From assembly GCF_009796745.1 (NCBI RefSeq), contig NZ_CP047024.1, positions 2,046,001 through 2,110,000 of the forward strand: 64,000 nucleotides of DNA, given 5' to 3'. The position numbers were made by a program, and so were the translations under genes. Positions 19,651 through 28,519 of this stretch are shown one piece after another. This DNA is from Paraglaciecola sp. L1A13 (GTDB lineage Bacteria > Pseudomonadota > Gammaproteobacteria > Enterobacterales > Alteromonadaceae). The notes below the pieces were generated by a model. That model made no database searches and was not told the origin of the DNA. It worked only from the letters and a program-made list of their open reading frames with translations. Each line of letters starts with the position of its first letter. The stretch's first letter is position 1.

Positions 19651-19681
19651 GAAAAAGAAAACCCTCGCTAATTACGAGGGT
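19651..19681 (-). terminator. Rho-independent terminator of the SDR gene
   Basis: On the minus strand ACCCTCG and CGAGGGT form a 7-bp stem with a 7-base loop, followed by a T-rich tract (TTTTCTTTTTC). It lies 69 bases beyond the SDR stop. Confidence 0.75.
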
Positions 19682-19749
19682 CCAAAAGTTTAGCGGTTAC
19701 GGTTGATAAGCCAACCGAACCTTATAAAGACATAAATGGTTTATCCAAT

Positions 19750-20385
19750 TTAAACTAATGTTTTTTCCAACGTTTTATCACCGTTAAATAATTCAAATAT
19801 TTTATTGTTAAGGGTACTGTTGCCTACTACGTAGGCGAGGGCACTTGCCACATCTTCTCGGGTAATGGTCATTTTATCTTTGCTATCAGGCTTTGCCGAT
19901 TGAAAGCCGCTCTTTGCGTCATCATCGGTTAAACTGCCAGGGCGTATGATGGTGTAAGTCAGGCCGCTTTGAATAAGGTGTTCATCTGCCATATGCTTCG
20001 CTACCAAATACGGTTTCATTTTGTCCGAGCCTTGCGCAGGGTTGTCAGCACCAATTGAACTAACCATAACAAAATGAGATACACCGGCATTTTTGGCGTA
20101 ATCTGCGGCTTTGCATGCTGCCCATAAGTCGATGAGCATGGTTTTGTCTGCGCCTGTGCTGCCGCCGGAACCTGCACTGAAAATAACCTGATCGCAGTCT
20201 TTGAATGCGTGACTAAAATCTTGCTCTAAATCACCCTCAACGATAGTCAACTTATCGTCGATAATGTCTGCTAACTTAGACTTATCTCGTACTAAGGCCA
20301 CTACTTTTTGACCATTATTAAGCATTTTTTGAGTGGTCATTTTGCCAATTTGTCCACTTGCACCTATGATTAAAGTCTTATTCAT
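19750..20385 (-). CDS. NAD(P)-binding atypical SDR (NmrA/YhfK-like)
   Basis: A 211-residue soluble Rossmann-fold protein. The nucleotide-binding motif GASGQIG (residues 8-14) is followed by 'VALVRDKSKL', and 'VSSIGA' and 'TIIRPGSLTDD' mark the rest of the fold. There is no canonical YxxxK catalytic pair, as is usual for atypical SDRs of the NAD(P)H-binding family; the role is probably redox sensing or an unassigned reduction. A strong SD (AGGAGAATGACAA) precedes the ATG. It has its own terminator and appears monocistronic. Confidence 0.8.
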   Translation of the reverse strand: MNKTLIIGASGQIGKMTTQKMLNNGQKVVALVRDKSKLADIIDDKLTIVEGDLEQDFSHAFKDCDQVIFSAGSGGSTGADKTMLIDLWAACKAADYAKNAGVSHFVMVSSIGADNPAQGSDKMKPYLVAKHMADEHLIQSGLTYTIIRPGSLTDDDAKSGFQSAKPDSKDKMTITREDVASALAYVVGNSTLNNKIFELFNGDKTLEKTLV

Positions 20386-20777
20386 TTGTCATTCTCCTAA
20401 AGTCTAATATTCCTCGTGTAAACAAACCGCTTATGCTGACGGTATGATTTTATTGGGCTGAACATATTTTTGCTCATTGGCTAATAACACTGGGGTCTTA
20501 TAATTTCATTTCAATGATAAAGAGGTTATTAGCGTTTGTACGCTGATATATGCGATAAAGAACATAGGGAAGAGGAAAATAATTTAATCGGGTGGTTAAT
20601 ACACATTTTGCGCTTTAAATAAGCAGATAGTTTATGTAGTAGTAAGTAAACGCAAATTCCCATGCGAAATACTTGTTTTTTAATACGCTGCCCCAAGCTC
20701 TATTATTAGTGCCAAGAAGATGTACCGTAATAAGTACAGTTAAGAAAAGAAGTAACGTTAATTCAAAAGGAAAACCT
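20386..20777. other. 392-base gap between divergent SDR and hpf genes
   Basis: It holds the divergent promoters. I see a plus-strand sigma70-like candidate (separate entry) and no coding frame with support. Confidence 0.5.
20477..20504 (+). promoter_or_regulatory. Candidate sigma70 promoter upstream of hpf
   Basis: TTGGCT and TATAAT are separated by 16 bases. It lies about 275 bases upstream of the hpf start, so it would give a long leader; a closer promoter may exist. Confidence 0.3.
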
Positions 20778-21134
20778 ATGAAAATAAATCTTTCAGGTCA
20801 CCATGTAGATTTAAGCGATACCGTAAAAGAACACGTCGACGAAAAATTTTCTAAGTTAGCATCTCATTTCCCAACGCTAATTGCTTTGGATATCATTATT
20901 TCAAAAGAACATGGCGAGTATGTTATTGAGATAACCACTCAATATGAAGGCACTCGGATCTCTGCATCAGCTGAAAATTCTGTGATGTATCCCGCAATTT
21001 CTAAGGCAGCCAAAAAGTTGGATGCGGCACTGAAACATCGCAAAGGTCAGTTGAAAGGTGATTTACATAAAAAACCTGAATGTACTACACCTGATATAGC
21101 CCACGAAATTATTCAAGAAATGGATTTAACCTAG
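20778..21134 (+). CDS. hpf: Ribosome hibernation promoting factor
   Basis: A 118-residue protein of the HPF/YfiA (RaiA) family, which binds the 30S decoding centre and helps form inactive 100S ribosomes in stationary phase. It begins 'MKINLSGHHVDLSDTVKEHVDEKFSKL', shows the beta-alpha-beta-beta-beta-alpha pattern with a basic second helix ('KAAKKLDAALKHRKGQLKG') and ends in a short acidic tail of about 20 residues. It is slightly longer than short HPF (about 95) and lacks the long C-terminal domain. The ATG at 20778 has an SD (AAAAGGAAA); frames starting further upstream add unrelated residues. Confidence 0.9.
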   Translation: MKINLSGHHVDLSDTVKEHVDEKFSKLASHFPTLIALDIIISKEHGEYVIEITTQYEGTRISASAENSVMYPAISKAAKKLDAALKHRKGQLKGDLHKKPECTTPDIAHEIIQEMDLT

Positions 21135-21165
21135 TCCATTTCGTTTATTAAATGAAATTAATGTA

Positions 21166-21189
21166 GCCGCTCAATTGAGCGGCTTTTTT
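21166..21189 (+). terminator. Rho-independent terminator of hpf
   Basis: GCCGCTCAATTGAGCGGC forms a 7- to 8-bp stem followed by TTTTTT, 32 bases after the hpf stop. Confidence 0.85.
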
Positions 21190-21285
21190 GTATGCTAAGT
21201 GAAGCTGCAAACCTATTAGGTTGAGAAAAATAGGCCCCTGGTTGAGGGCAAGATAATTTAAATGGCAAGTGATAACTCGATTAAC

Positions 21286-21873
21286 TTAGTTATTTTTTTG
21301 CTGCTTGATAAGTGCACATATGATCATTACTAATCCACAAAATGCGCCAAACAAATGAGCATTAATTGCAACATTCGCGTCGATTAAAACCGCTACACTA
21401 TTACTTGCTCCTGCTATCTGTTCGTTGGCTATTTTCGCCCAGACCCCGGCCATTAATATCCATCCGCTTACGAGTCCGTGTTTTATATCTTGATATGCGC
21501 CCCATACAAATATGCCGTGCAACACGCCTGAAAGCCCTACGTACCATTGCAATTGAGGGTCTAAATAATAAATGCCGGTACTGACGGCAATTCCACAGAT
21601 ACAGATCATCATTAAGTAGTGCAAGGTTTGGTAATACTGACCGTGAAGGGTCCATAAAAGAACGACAGCGGCAAGGTTGAGTAATAAGTGATTCAGATTA
21701 GTATGTAAAAAATTCCCGGTCAGTAATCGCCACCATTCACCTTGTCCAATTGAGTCTCGGTCAAAGGCAAGCCACATGTTACTGGTAGGCTCAGCAATAT
21801 ATAGCATAGTGGCTATCACGCATACGAGTATGGGGCCGAGGGAATGTGTCCATGCGTAGGGCAGTCTTAACAT
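21286..21873 (-). CDS. rrtA: Rhombosortase (rhomboid-family intramembrane protease)
   Basis: A 195-residue membrane protein with about six helices. The nucleophile Ser is in 'YVGLSGVLHG' and the partner His in 'NAHLFGAFCG', both in the pattern of rhombosortases rather than ordinary rhomboids. The N-terminal 'GEWWRLLTGNFLHTNLNHLLLNL' supplies the rhomboid L1/HxxxN region. These enzymes cleave the GlyGly-CTERM tail of exported proteins in bacteria with type II secretion. No GlyGly-CTERM substrate is in the window. Confidence 0.87.
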   Translation of the reverse strand: MLRLPYAWTHSLGPILVCVIATMLYIAEPTSNMWLAFDRDSIGQGEWWRLLTGNFLHTNLNHLLLNLAAVVLLWTLHGQYYQTLHYLMMICICGIAVSTGIYYLDPQLQWYVGLSGVLHGIFVWGAYQDIKHGLVSGWILMAGVWAKIANEQIAGASNSVAVLIDANVAINAHLFGAFCGLVMIICALIKQQKNN

Positions 21874-22380
21874 ATTAAAGGGACTCTCAGATCGGGATGA
21901 AATATTAAGGGTTTGAAAGACGTCATCTTACCCAGATGTGTTGGCCATGTCATGAGTGTGGCTAGGACACTACATGAAATAGGATTTGCGCATATAAATA
22001 ATTGATGTATATGCCTTAAAGGAACGACGAATGACATAATTTGTTTCATGATCATACTATGATCTGTTCGCGAACCTTCATCTGTTAAAAATTACTCTTT
22101 AGCTGATTAGGTAATAATCGATTGATTTGTTGCCTAACATCGCAAAACGACCTCGAACAAAGAAGGGGGATGTGGTTAAGATGGATGATCGAATTAGTGG
22201 ATTACACGTTGTTTAAATTAAAATGGTAAAGTGGTGTGTGGTACCCACACAAGAAGTTGAGGGTAGTTACAGATCACTAAATGTCCATTTTACGTATACT
22301 CAAAGTTTGATAGAGGCAATGTATGCCAAGCGTATTTTTCATTATAGCAACGACTGATGAGCAACGAAGGGGCGCAAGTT
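21874..22380. other. 507-base gap without a supported gene
   Basis: It lies between divergent rrtA and the CBS-domain gene. A small hairpin (GTGTGG / CCACAC, 22236-22250) is visible. A 62-codon minus-strand frame here has no recognisable features. Confidence 0.45.
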
Positions 22381-22803
22381 ATGCAAATTAAATACATGAT
22401 GTCAGCAGATATAGTCACGATAAAAATGGATGACACATTAGCGCAAGTCATAGGTTTGTTTGAGCACCATAATTTCCATCATTTGTTAGTTGTGGAAGAG
22501 CTCAAGTTAGTGGGTGTACTATCGGATAGAGATCTCTTAAAAGCCATCAGTCCTACACTGGGCACCTCTGCAGAAACTGCCAAAGACGTAGCGTGTTTGC
22601 ACAAGCGAGTACACCAAGTGATGACCCGTAATCCGGTAACCTTATCCGCTGAAAGTGGCCTGTTGTTAGCGATTAAAACCTTTAATCAATACGCTGTGTC
22701 GTGTTTACCTATTGTTGATGAAGACAACCGTCCTGTTGGTATCTTGAGTTGGCGCGATATATTCAAATTTATTGAAAGTAACCAATTAAATAAGCATGCC
22801 TAA
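22381..22803 (+). CDS. CBS-pair domain protein
   Basis: A 140-residue cytoplasmic protein made only of two CBS motifs. 'MMSADIVTIKMDDTLAQVIGLFEHHNFHHLLVVEE' and 'VLSDRDLLKAIS' form the first; 'VMTRNPVTLSAESGLLLAIKTF' and 'ILSWRDIFKFI' the second. Such pairs bind adenine nucleotides and regulate a partner. The start at ATG 22381 is chosen over 22357 because GAAGGGG lies nine bases upstream. No partner is evident next to it, so its target is unknown. Confidence 0.85.
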   Translation: MQIKYMMSADIVTIKMDDTLAQVIGLFEHHNFHHLLVVEELKLVGVLSDRDLLKAISPTLGTSAETAKDVACLHKRVHQVMTRNPVTLSAESGLLLAIKTFNQYAVSCLPIVDEDNRPVGILSWRDIFKFIESNQLNKHA

Positions 22804-22890
22804 TATCATTTTTCGACACAGGTATACGGCGACCTAAAAGAAATTGAATAGTATGTATATTAAACAGGGTCTAAAGTTCAATGAATAGCC

Positions 22891-23259
22891 TTAACGCAGA
22901 TCTTTTGCGCGGGCAATAGCTTTGGCGTGCTTAGGATTTACATGCAGTACCTTGAAGAGGCTAATATTAGTGCCTCCCGTGTTGCCTTCGGGAACCTAAC
23001 CGACGGCCGTTTTTGTAAACGCCTCGGCTATACGTATAATTTGGCCGATAAACTCTTTTTTATTCGCTTGGCGCCTAGCCCAAAGTAACATTAAGACATG
23101 CACCTTCGTATGTCAGTACGTTGACTGCTGACCTAGTATGTGAGCGTTTTCTAAATGGATAAACTCTTGTTGAAAGTCTGAATTACTTCGAAATTTATGG
23201 GACAAAACAAGTTCTTTCAAAATACTAAACCGAATATTCTCGTTAAATCGTCCATTCAT
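22891..23259 (-). pseudogene. DUF3703 family pseudogene, two internal stops at Trp codons
   Basis: A single 123-codon minus-strand frame from ATG 23259 to TAA 22891, broken by TGA at 23113-23115 and TAG at 22996-22998, with no frameshift. The remaining text is clearly DUF3703: 'FIHLENAHILGQQSTY*HTKVHVLMLLWARR' and 'AVG*VPEGNTGGTNIS', where the family normally has Trp before VP.GNTGG. Both stops are single G-to-A changes from TGG. The family's function is unknown. No other gene covers this interval. Confidence 0.75.
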
Positions 23260-23294
23260 TTATGCCACCTTTTGCACGTTACCTGAAAAGTACG

Positions 23295-24470
23295 TTACGA
23301 TAATTGGGTCGTTTTGTGCAAGACAAAATCTTGACACTGATTAAGTGTTAGGAACGCTTTCAAACCTGTTGTTAAAGCTAAATGAAATGCCTTTACTTTT
23401 TTTCTCAATGAAAGTTCTAAAACTAGATGGTGAATATGCAATATCTTACGTTTTCGGTCTACACGGCAGTCCATTCTAGCGACCAATTGTGCATCCCACA
23501 GTATCGGCAATGAAAAATAGCCATACTGCCTTTTTGTTTCAGGTAAATAACACTCGAGCAAATAATCAAAGTTGAATAGGGCCTGCATACGTTTACGTTG
23601 TATTAGCAAGTTGTCAAACGGCGATAGAATATGCAACTTTTTGCGTCTTAGGGGCATATTCAACGAATCGAGATGCTCAGAAAGGCAAAAGTAGCGTTTA
23701 CCGGCAACATCGAGTGCGATTAATGCACCTTCCTCTTGCATAACATTCAGATGGTGCTGAATGCTTATTTTAGTATTCTTACGTAAATAAGCGATTTCAG
23801 AGGCTTGACCTATTCCATTAGCTTGTAAAAAACGGGTGATTAAAAAACGTGAGTATTCTTCTTGGCTTGGCAGTAACGTATTGGCGCTATCAGGTAATAC
23901 GCGTTGAGTAAGCTCGTAAACTTTATGAAAATTTTCTCGTCTTATTATCATCAAATCACCCTGCATGAACAGGTACTCTAATGCTTGCTTAGCAGGTTTA
24001 CTCGACCAATCAGCTGGTTTGGTTTTTTTTAAACTACTAGGGGCATTATCGAAGTCTTTTGCTTTTAAGGGCCCTTCATTGCTTATGCGCGAGAGTACTT
24101 GAGCCATCAGTTTTGGATTGCGCGGATACCAGTGATCCAGCTCTCCTGATTTCAAGGCGGTTTTGCGCACAAGCGTAAATCGATAGTCGCGCATCGGTAA
24201 ATAGGCAGCTGCGTGAGACCAATATTCAAATACCTGTTTTTGTTCGACGAGTTGTTCAAGATGATGCGGCTGATATTTGGGGTTACGATTCCATAATGTG
24301 TGGTGATGAGCACGCTCAATCGCACTGATGGTATCTATTTGCACATAACTCATCGCTTCAAGTGCATTTAAAGTTGCAGTGATTGCATTACCTTTAGGGG
24401 GCGTAGTAGGGAGCCGCTGGGCGTGTAAGACTAATTTTCTGGCTTGTTGTAGGGATAATGATTCAGCCAT
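23295..24470 (-). CDS. YcaQ/AlkX-like winged-helix DNA glycosylase
   Basis: A 391-residue protein of the HTH_42 family. 'YVQIDTISAIERAHHHTLWNRNP' near residue 45 contains the Gln-x-Asp pair used for catalysis in YcaQ, which removes alkylated bases and unhooks interstrand crosslinks; AlkZ-type enzymes have Gln-x-Gln instead. Three tandem winged-helix domains are expected across the protein. The ATG at 24470 has an SD (AGAG, five bases upstream); GTG 24476 is a weaker alternative. It stands alone between the DUF3703 relic and a lipoprotein gene. Confidence 0.82.
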   Translation of the reverse strand: MAESLSLQQARKLVLHAQRLPTTPPKGNAITATLNALEAMSYVQIDTISAIERAHHHTLWNRNPKYQPHHLEQLVEQKQVFEYWSHAAAYLPMRDYRFTLVRKTALKSGELDHWYPRNPKLMAQVLSRISNEGPLKAKDFDNAPSSLKKTKPADWSSKPAKQALEYLFMQGDLMIIRRENFHKVYELTQRVLPDSANTLLPSQEEYSRFLITRFLQANGIGQASEIAYLRKNTKISIQHHLNVMQEEGALIALDVAGKRYFCLSEHLDSLNMPLRRKKLHILSPFDNLLIQRKRMQALFNFDYLLECYLPETKRQYGYFSLPILWDAQLVARMDCRVDRKRKILHIHHLVLELSLRKKVKAFHLALTTGLKAFLTLNQCQDFVLHKTTQLS

Positions 24471-24595
24471 GTTCACTCTATATGGTCACTGGATATAAAT
24501 GCCTATGCACAATTATTAATGTAATAAAACTGTACAGCAGTTTGTAGAACCAGATTAAAGGATTGTTACGTTAGGCAGGGGTCGAGAACCTAATG

Positions 24596-25048
24596 TTATT
24601 CAACGCTGACTTCGTCAACTTTCCAGCCATCTTTGGTACGTATTAGTTTCACCACACGTAAATCTTTGATAATTTGACCGTTTAAGGTGCCCTCAAAAAA
24701 CAATGAAACCGTGGCTTCTTTAGCAAATTCATTTCGCCCAGCATTAGCAGCTTTAGGTTTAATTTCGACTTTATCGTATGGCATGTTTAATACGTGACGC
24801 TGCACGTTACGATTGATTCGGTACGATTTCATTAATCGGGATAGCTTCGGACTAGCAAATTTCAATGCACCATTCAAATTTTTATCTTCGTATATATGAG
24901 AGAAAAATTCCACGGCTGCGTATTCAGGAATATTATTGTCCATCATGCCATATTTACCAGCACCGGTACTTTTAGGGCCATCACAGGCGCTAATAAGGAA
25001 TAGGGAAAACAATAAGACAAGCAAATGTAGCGGATGAAGTAATGTCAT
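24596..25048 (-). CDS. Small exported lipoprotein of unknown function
   Basis: About 150 residues. The start at 25048 gives a lipoprotein signal (MTLLHPLHLLVLLFSLFLISAC) with lipobox LISAC, so Cys would be lipidated. The mature protein has a Gly/Lys linker and then a single NTF2-like alpha+beta domain ('YAAVEFFSHIYEDKNLNGALKFASPKLSRLM ... DGWKVDEVSVE'), similar in shape to DUF4878-type lipoproteins. The longer frame starting at 25144 lacks signal features. It is downstream of cysK but separated by a terminator. Confidence 0.7.
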   Translation of the reverse strand: MTLLHPLHLLVLLFSLFLISACDGPKSTGAGKYGMMDNNIPEYAAVEFFSHIYEDKNLNGALKFASPKLSRLMKSYRINRNVQRHVLNMPYDKVEIKPKAANAGRNEFAKEATVSLFFEGTLNGQIIKDLRVVKLIRTKDGWKVDEVSVE

Positions 25049-25102
25049 GAAGGCTCTGCAGATAAAGGTATGGCAGAGGCAAGTGTACCTGCGTTCGGTA
25101 CA

Positions 25103-25127
25103 AAGTAAAAGAGAGGCAAAATGCCTC
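25103..25127 (-). terminator. Rho-independent terminator of cysK
   Basis: On the minus strand GAGGCA and TGCCTC pair around a 3-base loop, followed by a T-rich tract (TCTTTTACTTT). It lies 34 bases after the cysK stop. Confidence 0.7.
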
Positions 25128-25160
25128 CCTTTACAGAAATTCAAGCAGACTTAAATATGC

Positions 25161-26123
25161 CTATTGAACTTCTTCTGAATCGCCAAATTCACCGGCGAAC
25201 AATGGACTACTCAAATAACGCTCAGCGGCGCTTGCGAGTAATACAACGATAACTTTGTCGGCGTTTTCTGGTTTTTCTGCCCAGCGCTTGGCTGCTACTA
25301 CTGCTGCACCAGAAGAAATTCCTACTAAGATCCCTTCTTCTTTCATCAGTCGATGCGCCATCTCCATACTTTCGTCGTTAGTTACTTGCTCGACGGCATC
25401 AACGATGTCTAGATCTAGGTTACCGGGAATGAAGCCGGCACCGATCCCTTGGATTTTATGCGGTCCCGGAGTGAGTGGTAGTCCCGCTTTGGCCTGAGTA
25501 ATTACAGGTGAATCAGTCGGTTCAACAGCAACTGAAGTAATGGTTTTACCTTTGCTTTTAAGGTAACGGCTAACACCGGTGATGGTACCACCAGTGCCTA
25601 CACCAGCAACAAAAACATCTACTGTGCCGTCTGTGTCATTCCAGATTTCTGGACCAGTGGTTTTCTCATGAATTTCAGGATTTGCTGGGTTTTCGAATTG
25701 CTCAAGCGGAACGTATTTACCAGGGGCTGATGCCATTAGTTCTTCTGTGGCTGCGATAGCGCCTTTCATACCTTTTGCTGCTTCGGTCAATACTAGGTTG
25801 GCGCCTAATGCTTTAAGCAATTTACGACGTTCTAAACTCATTGAACTTGGCATGGTCAAGGTGATTTTATAACCCCGTGCTGCGGCCACAAACGCCAATG
25901 CGATACCCGTGTTACCGCTGGTTGCTTCGATTAATTCTTTGTCTTTGGTTAATATGCCGCGTTTTTCAGCATCCCAAATCATATTGGCGCCGATACGACA
26001 TTTTACACTGAAACTTGGATTGCGGGATTCGATTTTTGCATAGACGTTGCCGCCAGTAACACGGTTTAATTTAACCAGTGGTGTTCTACCGATAGTGAGG
26101 GAATTGTCGTCATAAACTTGCAT
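25161..26123 (-). CDS. cysK: Cysteine synthase A (O-acetylserine sulfhydrylase)
   Basis: A 320-residue PLP enzyme making cysteine from O-acetylserine and sulfide. The PLP lysine is in '[11 protein letters not shown]', the substrate loop is '[11 protein letters not shown]', and the phosphate-binding loop is '[10 protein letters not shown]'. The C-terminal part reads '[17 protein letters not shown]', where many CysK proteins have SxGERYLST; this is a mild deviation. SD GAAAGGAAAA precedes the ATG. It is monocistronic with its own terminator. CysK is favoured over CysM by length and the N-terminal '[15 protein letters not shown]'. Confidence 0.92.
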   Translation of the reverse strand: MQVYDDNSLTIGRTPLVKLNRVTGGNVYAKIESRNPSFSVKCRIGANMIWDAEKRGILTKDKELIEATSGNTGIALAFVAAARGYKITLTMPSSMSLERRKLLKALGANLVLTEAAKGMKGAIAATEELMASAPGKYVPLEQFENPANPEIHEKTTGPEIWNDTDGTVDVFVAGVGTGGTITGVSRYLKSKGKTITSVAVEPTDSPVITQAKAGLPLTPGPHKIQGIGAGFIPGNLDLDIVDAVEQVTNDESMEMAHRLMKEEGILVGISSGAAVVAAKRWAEKPENADKVIVVLLASAAERYLSSPLFAGEFGDSEEVQ

Positions 26124-26490
26124 ATATTTTCCTTTCTGGTGTCGTGATGGTGCCTAATTGGATACGCCTTTATAGCTCAAACGTAAATTTGTACATTTTA
26201 GTTAATGGCACTTATTGTCTAATACCGTAGGTCTGTCGATTACCTTCTGCATAAGGTTACTAAGGTTAAGGCGAGTTGGCCAAATTCAAAGTGCTATTTC
26301 GCTATATCTTATGGAAATAGTTAACACTAAGAATTATTCATTGGTAATTGACCTTATCACAGGGTTAACTATTGCATAATTAATGACAGTTGTGAGCGTT
26401 GCTGGTTCAGTCTTGAGCGCTATTCAAAGTAACAAACAATGTCTAGGCGATTATGCCGTCTTTTAACCTAAATTATATACTGAGGTATTG
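26124..26490. other. 367-base gap, divergent promoters of cysK and the molybdo-hydroxylase operon
   Basis: AT-rich, with no supported ORF. The SD TGAGG at 26481 belongs to the MoxR gene. Confidence 0.5.
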
Positions 26491-27327
26491 ATGTCTTTTA
26501 ATGGAACGAGTAATTATATTGCTAGCGATGAGCTGCGACTTGCCGTAAATGCTGCGATCACCCTAGAACGTCCCCTATTAATAAAAGGTGAGCCCGGTAC
26601 GGGTAAAACCATGCTGGCCGAAGAGTTAGCGGGGAGTTTAGGCACGGAGTTAATCCAATGGCATATAAAATCGACCACAAAAGCGCAACAAGGTCTATAT
26701 GAATATGATGCGGTATCGCGTTTACGGGATTCACAGTTAGGTGACGATAAAGTCCACGATATTAAAAACTACATAGTCAAGGGCAAACTTTGGCACGCGT
26801 TTGAAAATGGCAATCGTCCTGTTTTATTGATTGATGAGATTGATAAAGCTGACATTGAGTTTCCAAATGACTTGTTGCAAGAGCTCGATAAAATGGAGTT
26901 TTTTGTGTACGAAACCCGCGAAACGATAAAAGCGATTCAGCGACCCATTGTGATTATTACTTCCAATAATGAAAAAGAATTACCCGATGCGTTCTTACGC
27001 CGATGTTTCTTCCATTATATTCAGTTTCCTGATCAGCAAGAGATGCGTCGAATCGTTGATGTACATTTCCCTACCATTAAAAAAGACTTGTTGAATCAAG
27101 CGTTAGAGTCATTTTTCAACCTGCGCGATATTCCTGGTCTTAAGAAGAAGCCTTCTACCTCCGAGCTATTAGATTGGTTGAAACTTTTGGTCGCCGAAGA
27201 TATCTCACCAGAAGCACTGCGTGAAAAAGACAATAAAAAATCCATTCCTCCGCTATACGGTGCGCTTTTGAAAAATGAGCAAGACATTCATCTTTTTGAA
27301 AAACTGGTATTCATGGCGCGTCGCTAA
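26491..27327 (+). CDS. MoxR/CoxD-type AAA+ ATPase
   Basis: A 278-residue AAA+ ATPase. Walker A GEPGTGKT (about 36-43), Walker B 'VLLIDEIDKAD', sensor 1 'IVIITSNNE' and an arginine-finger segment 'DAFLRRCFFH' are visible. MoxR ATPases work with vWA partners in maturing metalloenzymes; CoxD inserts the metal centre of CO dehydrogenase. The next gene is the vWA partner and the operon ends with a molybdenum hydroxylase, so a maturation role is well supported. ATG 26491 follows an SD TGAGG. The stop and the next start share one base (TAATG). Confidence 0.88.
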   Translation: MSFNGTSNYIASDELRLAVNAAITLERPLLIKGEPGTGKTMLAEELAGSLGTELIQWHIKSTTKAQQGLYEYDAVSRLRDSQLGDDKVHDIKNYIVKGKLWHAFENGNRPVLLIDEIDKADIEFPNDLLQELDKMEFFVYETRETIKAIQRPIVIITSNNEKELPDAFLRRCFFHYIQFPDQQEMRRIVDVHFPTIKKDLLNQALESFFNLRDIPGLKKKPSTSELLDWLKLLVAEDISPEALREKDNKKSIPPLYGALLKNEQDIHLFEKLVFMARR

Positions 27328-28505
27328 TGTTGGTAGATTTCTTTTTTAAATTGAGGGAACACCAACTTAAAGTCAGTTTGAGCGAATTGATGGATCTGCT
27401 TAGTGCGTTGCAAAAAGGTGTGGTTTTCGCGGACGTTGAAGCTTTCTACTACTTAGCACGCTTGTGTTTGGTAAAAGATGAAAGCCAGTACGATAAGTTC
27501 GATCGTGCCTTTGCAGATTATTTCGAAGGTGTGCAGCAAATTGATTTGTTCGGTAAAGACATACCTGAAGAGTGGCTTCGCAAAGAAATTGAACGTCATT
27601 TTAGCGAAGAAGAAAAAGCGAAGATCAAGGCTCTTGGCGGGCTAGATGAGTTGATGAAAACCTTGAAGGAGCGTCTTGCTGAGCAGGAAAAGCGCCATCA
27701 AGGGGGCAACAAATGGATAGGCACGGGCGGCACATCGCCCTTTGGCGCCAATGGTTATAATCCTGAGGGTGTTCGTATAGGTCAAGAAAACAATCGTAAC
27801 TTTTCCGCAGCTAAAGTGTGGGATAAACGGGAATTTAAAGACTTAGCGGGTAATGTCGAGTTGGGTACGCGGAACATTAAAGTCGCCCTTAGAAAATTGC
27901 GTAAATTTGCTCGCAGCGGCACCAGTGAAGAACTTGATATGCCTCATACTATTGAAGGCACGGCCAAAAATGCTGGATTGCTTGATATCCAGATGATGCC
28001 AATTCGGCGAAATGCTATTAAAGTGTTGATGTTTTTTGATGTGGGTGGCTCAATGGATGCTCATATAAAAGAATGTGAAGAGTTATTTTCTGCCGCCCAT
28101 ACGGAGTTCAAACATTTAGAATATTTTTATTTTCATAACTGTTTGTACGAAGGCGTTTGGAAAGACAACAAGCGTCGTGGCAAAGAAACCATGTCAGTGT
28201 TTGACGTTATTCATAAGTATGGCACTGACTACAAAGTTATTTTTGTGGGCGATGCCACTATGGGTCCTTATGAGATAACGTATCCGGGTGGCAGCGTAGA
28301 GCACTGGAATGAAGAGCCTGGTGCTGTATGGATGGGGCGTATTTTGCAACATTTTAAACACGGTATTTGGTTAAACCCCCAGCCGCAACAATATTGGAAT
28401 TACTATGCGTCTATCGGTATTATGCAGGAAATAATGGAACAGCGTATGTTCCCGTTGACGATTGACGGCCTCGGGGATGCAATAAAAGCGCTACATAAAA
28501 AATAA
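27327..28505 (+). CDS. vWA-domain protein, CoxE-like
   Basis: A 392-residue partner of the MoxR ATPase. An N-terminal helical region (1-130) is followed by a Gly-rich linker (GGNKWIGTGGTSPFG), then a vWA domain from about 225. Its metal site reads 'FFDVGGSMDAH': the canonical Asp-x-Ser-x-Ser has Gly at the first Ser. I believe this variant is normal for this subgroup but could not check. Coupling by a TAATG overlap suggests fixed stoichiometry with the ATPase. No membrane helix, so it is cytoplasmic. Confidence 0.83.
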   Translation: MLVDFFFKLREHQLKVSLSELMDLLSALQKGVVFADVEAFYYLARLCLVKDESQYDKFDRAFADYFEGVQQIDLFGKDIPEEWLRKEIERHFSEEEKAKIKALGGLDELMKTLKERLAEQEKRHQGGNKWIGTGGTSPFGANGYNPEGVRIGQENNRNFSAAKVWDKREFKDLAGNVELGTRNIKVALRKLRKFARSGTSEELDMPHTIEGTAKNAGLLDIQMMPIRRNAIKVLMFFDVGGSMDAHIKECEELFSAAHTEFKHLEYFYFHNCLYEGVWKDNKRRGKETMSVFDVIHKYGTDYKVIFVGDATMGPYEITYPGGSVEHWNEEPGAVWMGRILQHFKHGIWLNPQPQQYWNYYASIGIMQEIMEQRMFPLTIDGLGDAIKALHKK

Positions 28506-28519
28506 ACAAAGGTGGGCGC

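Noticed and set aside
21867..22055. 62-codon minus-strand frame upstream of rrtA.
   Set aside because: It overlaps the rrtA start region, and its composition does not look like a protein.
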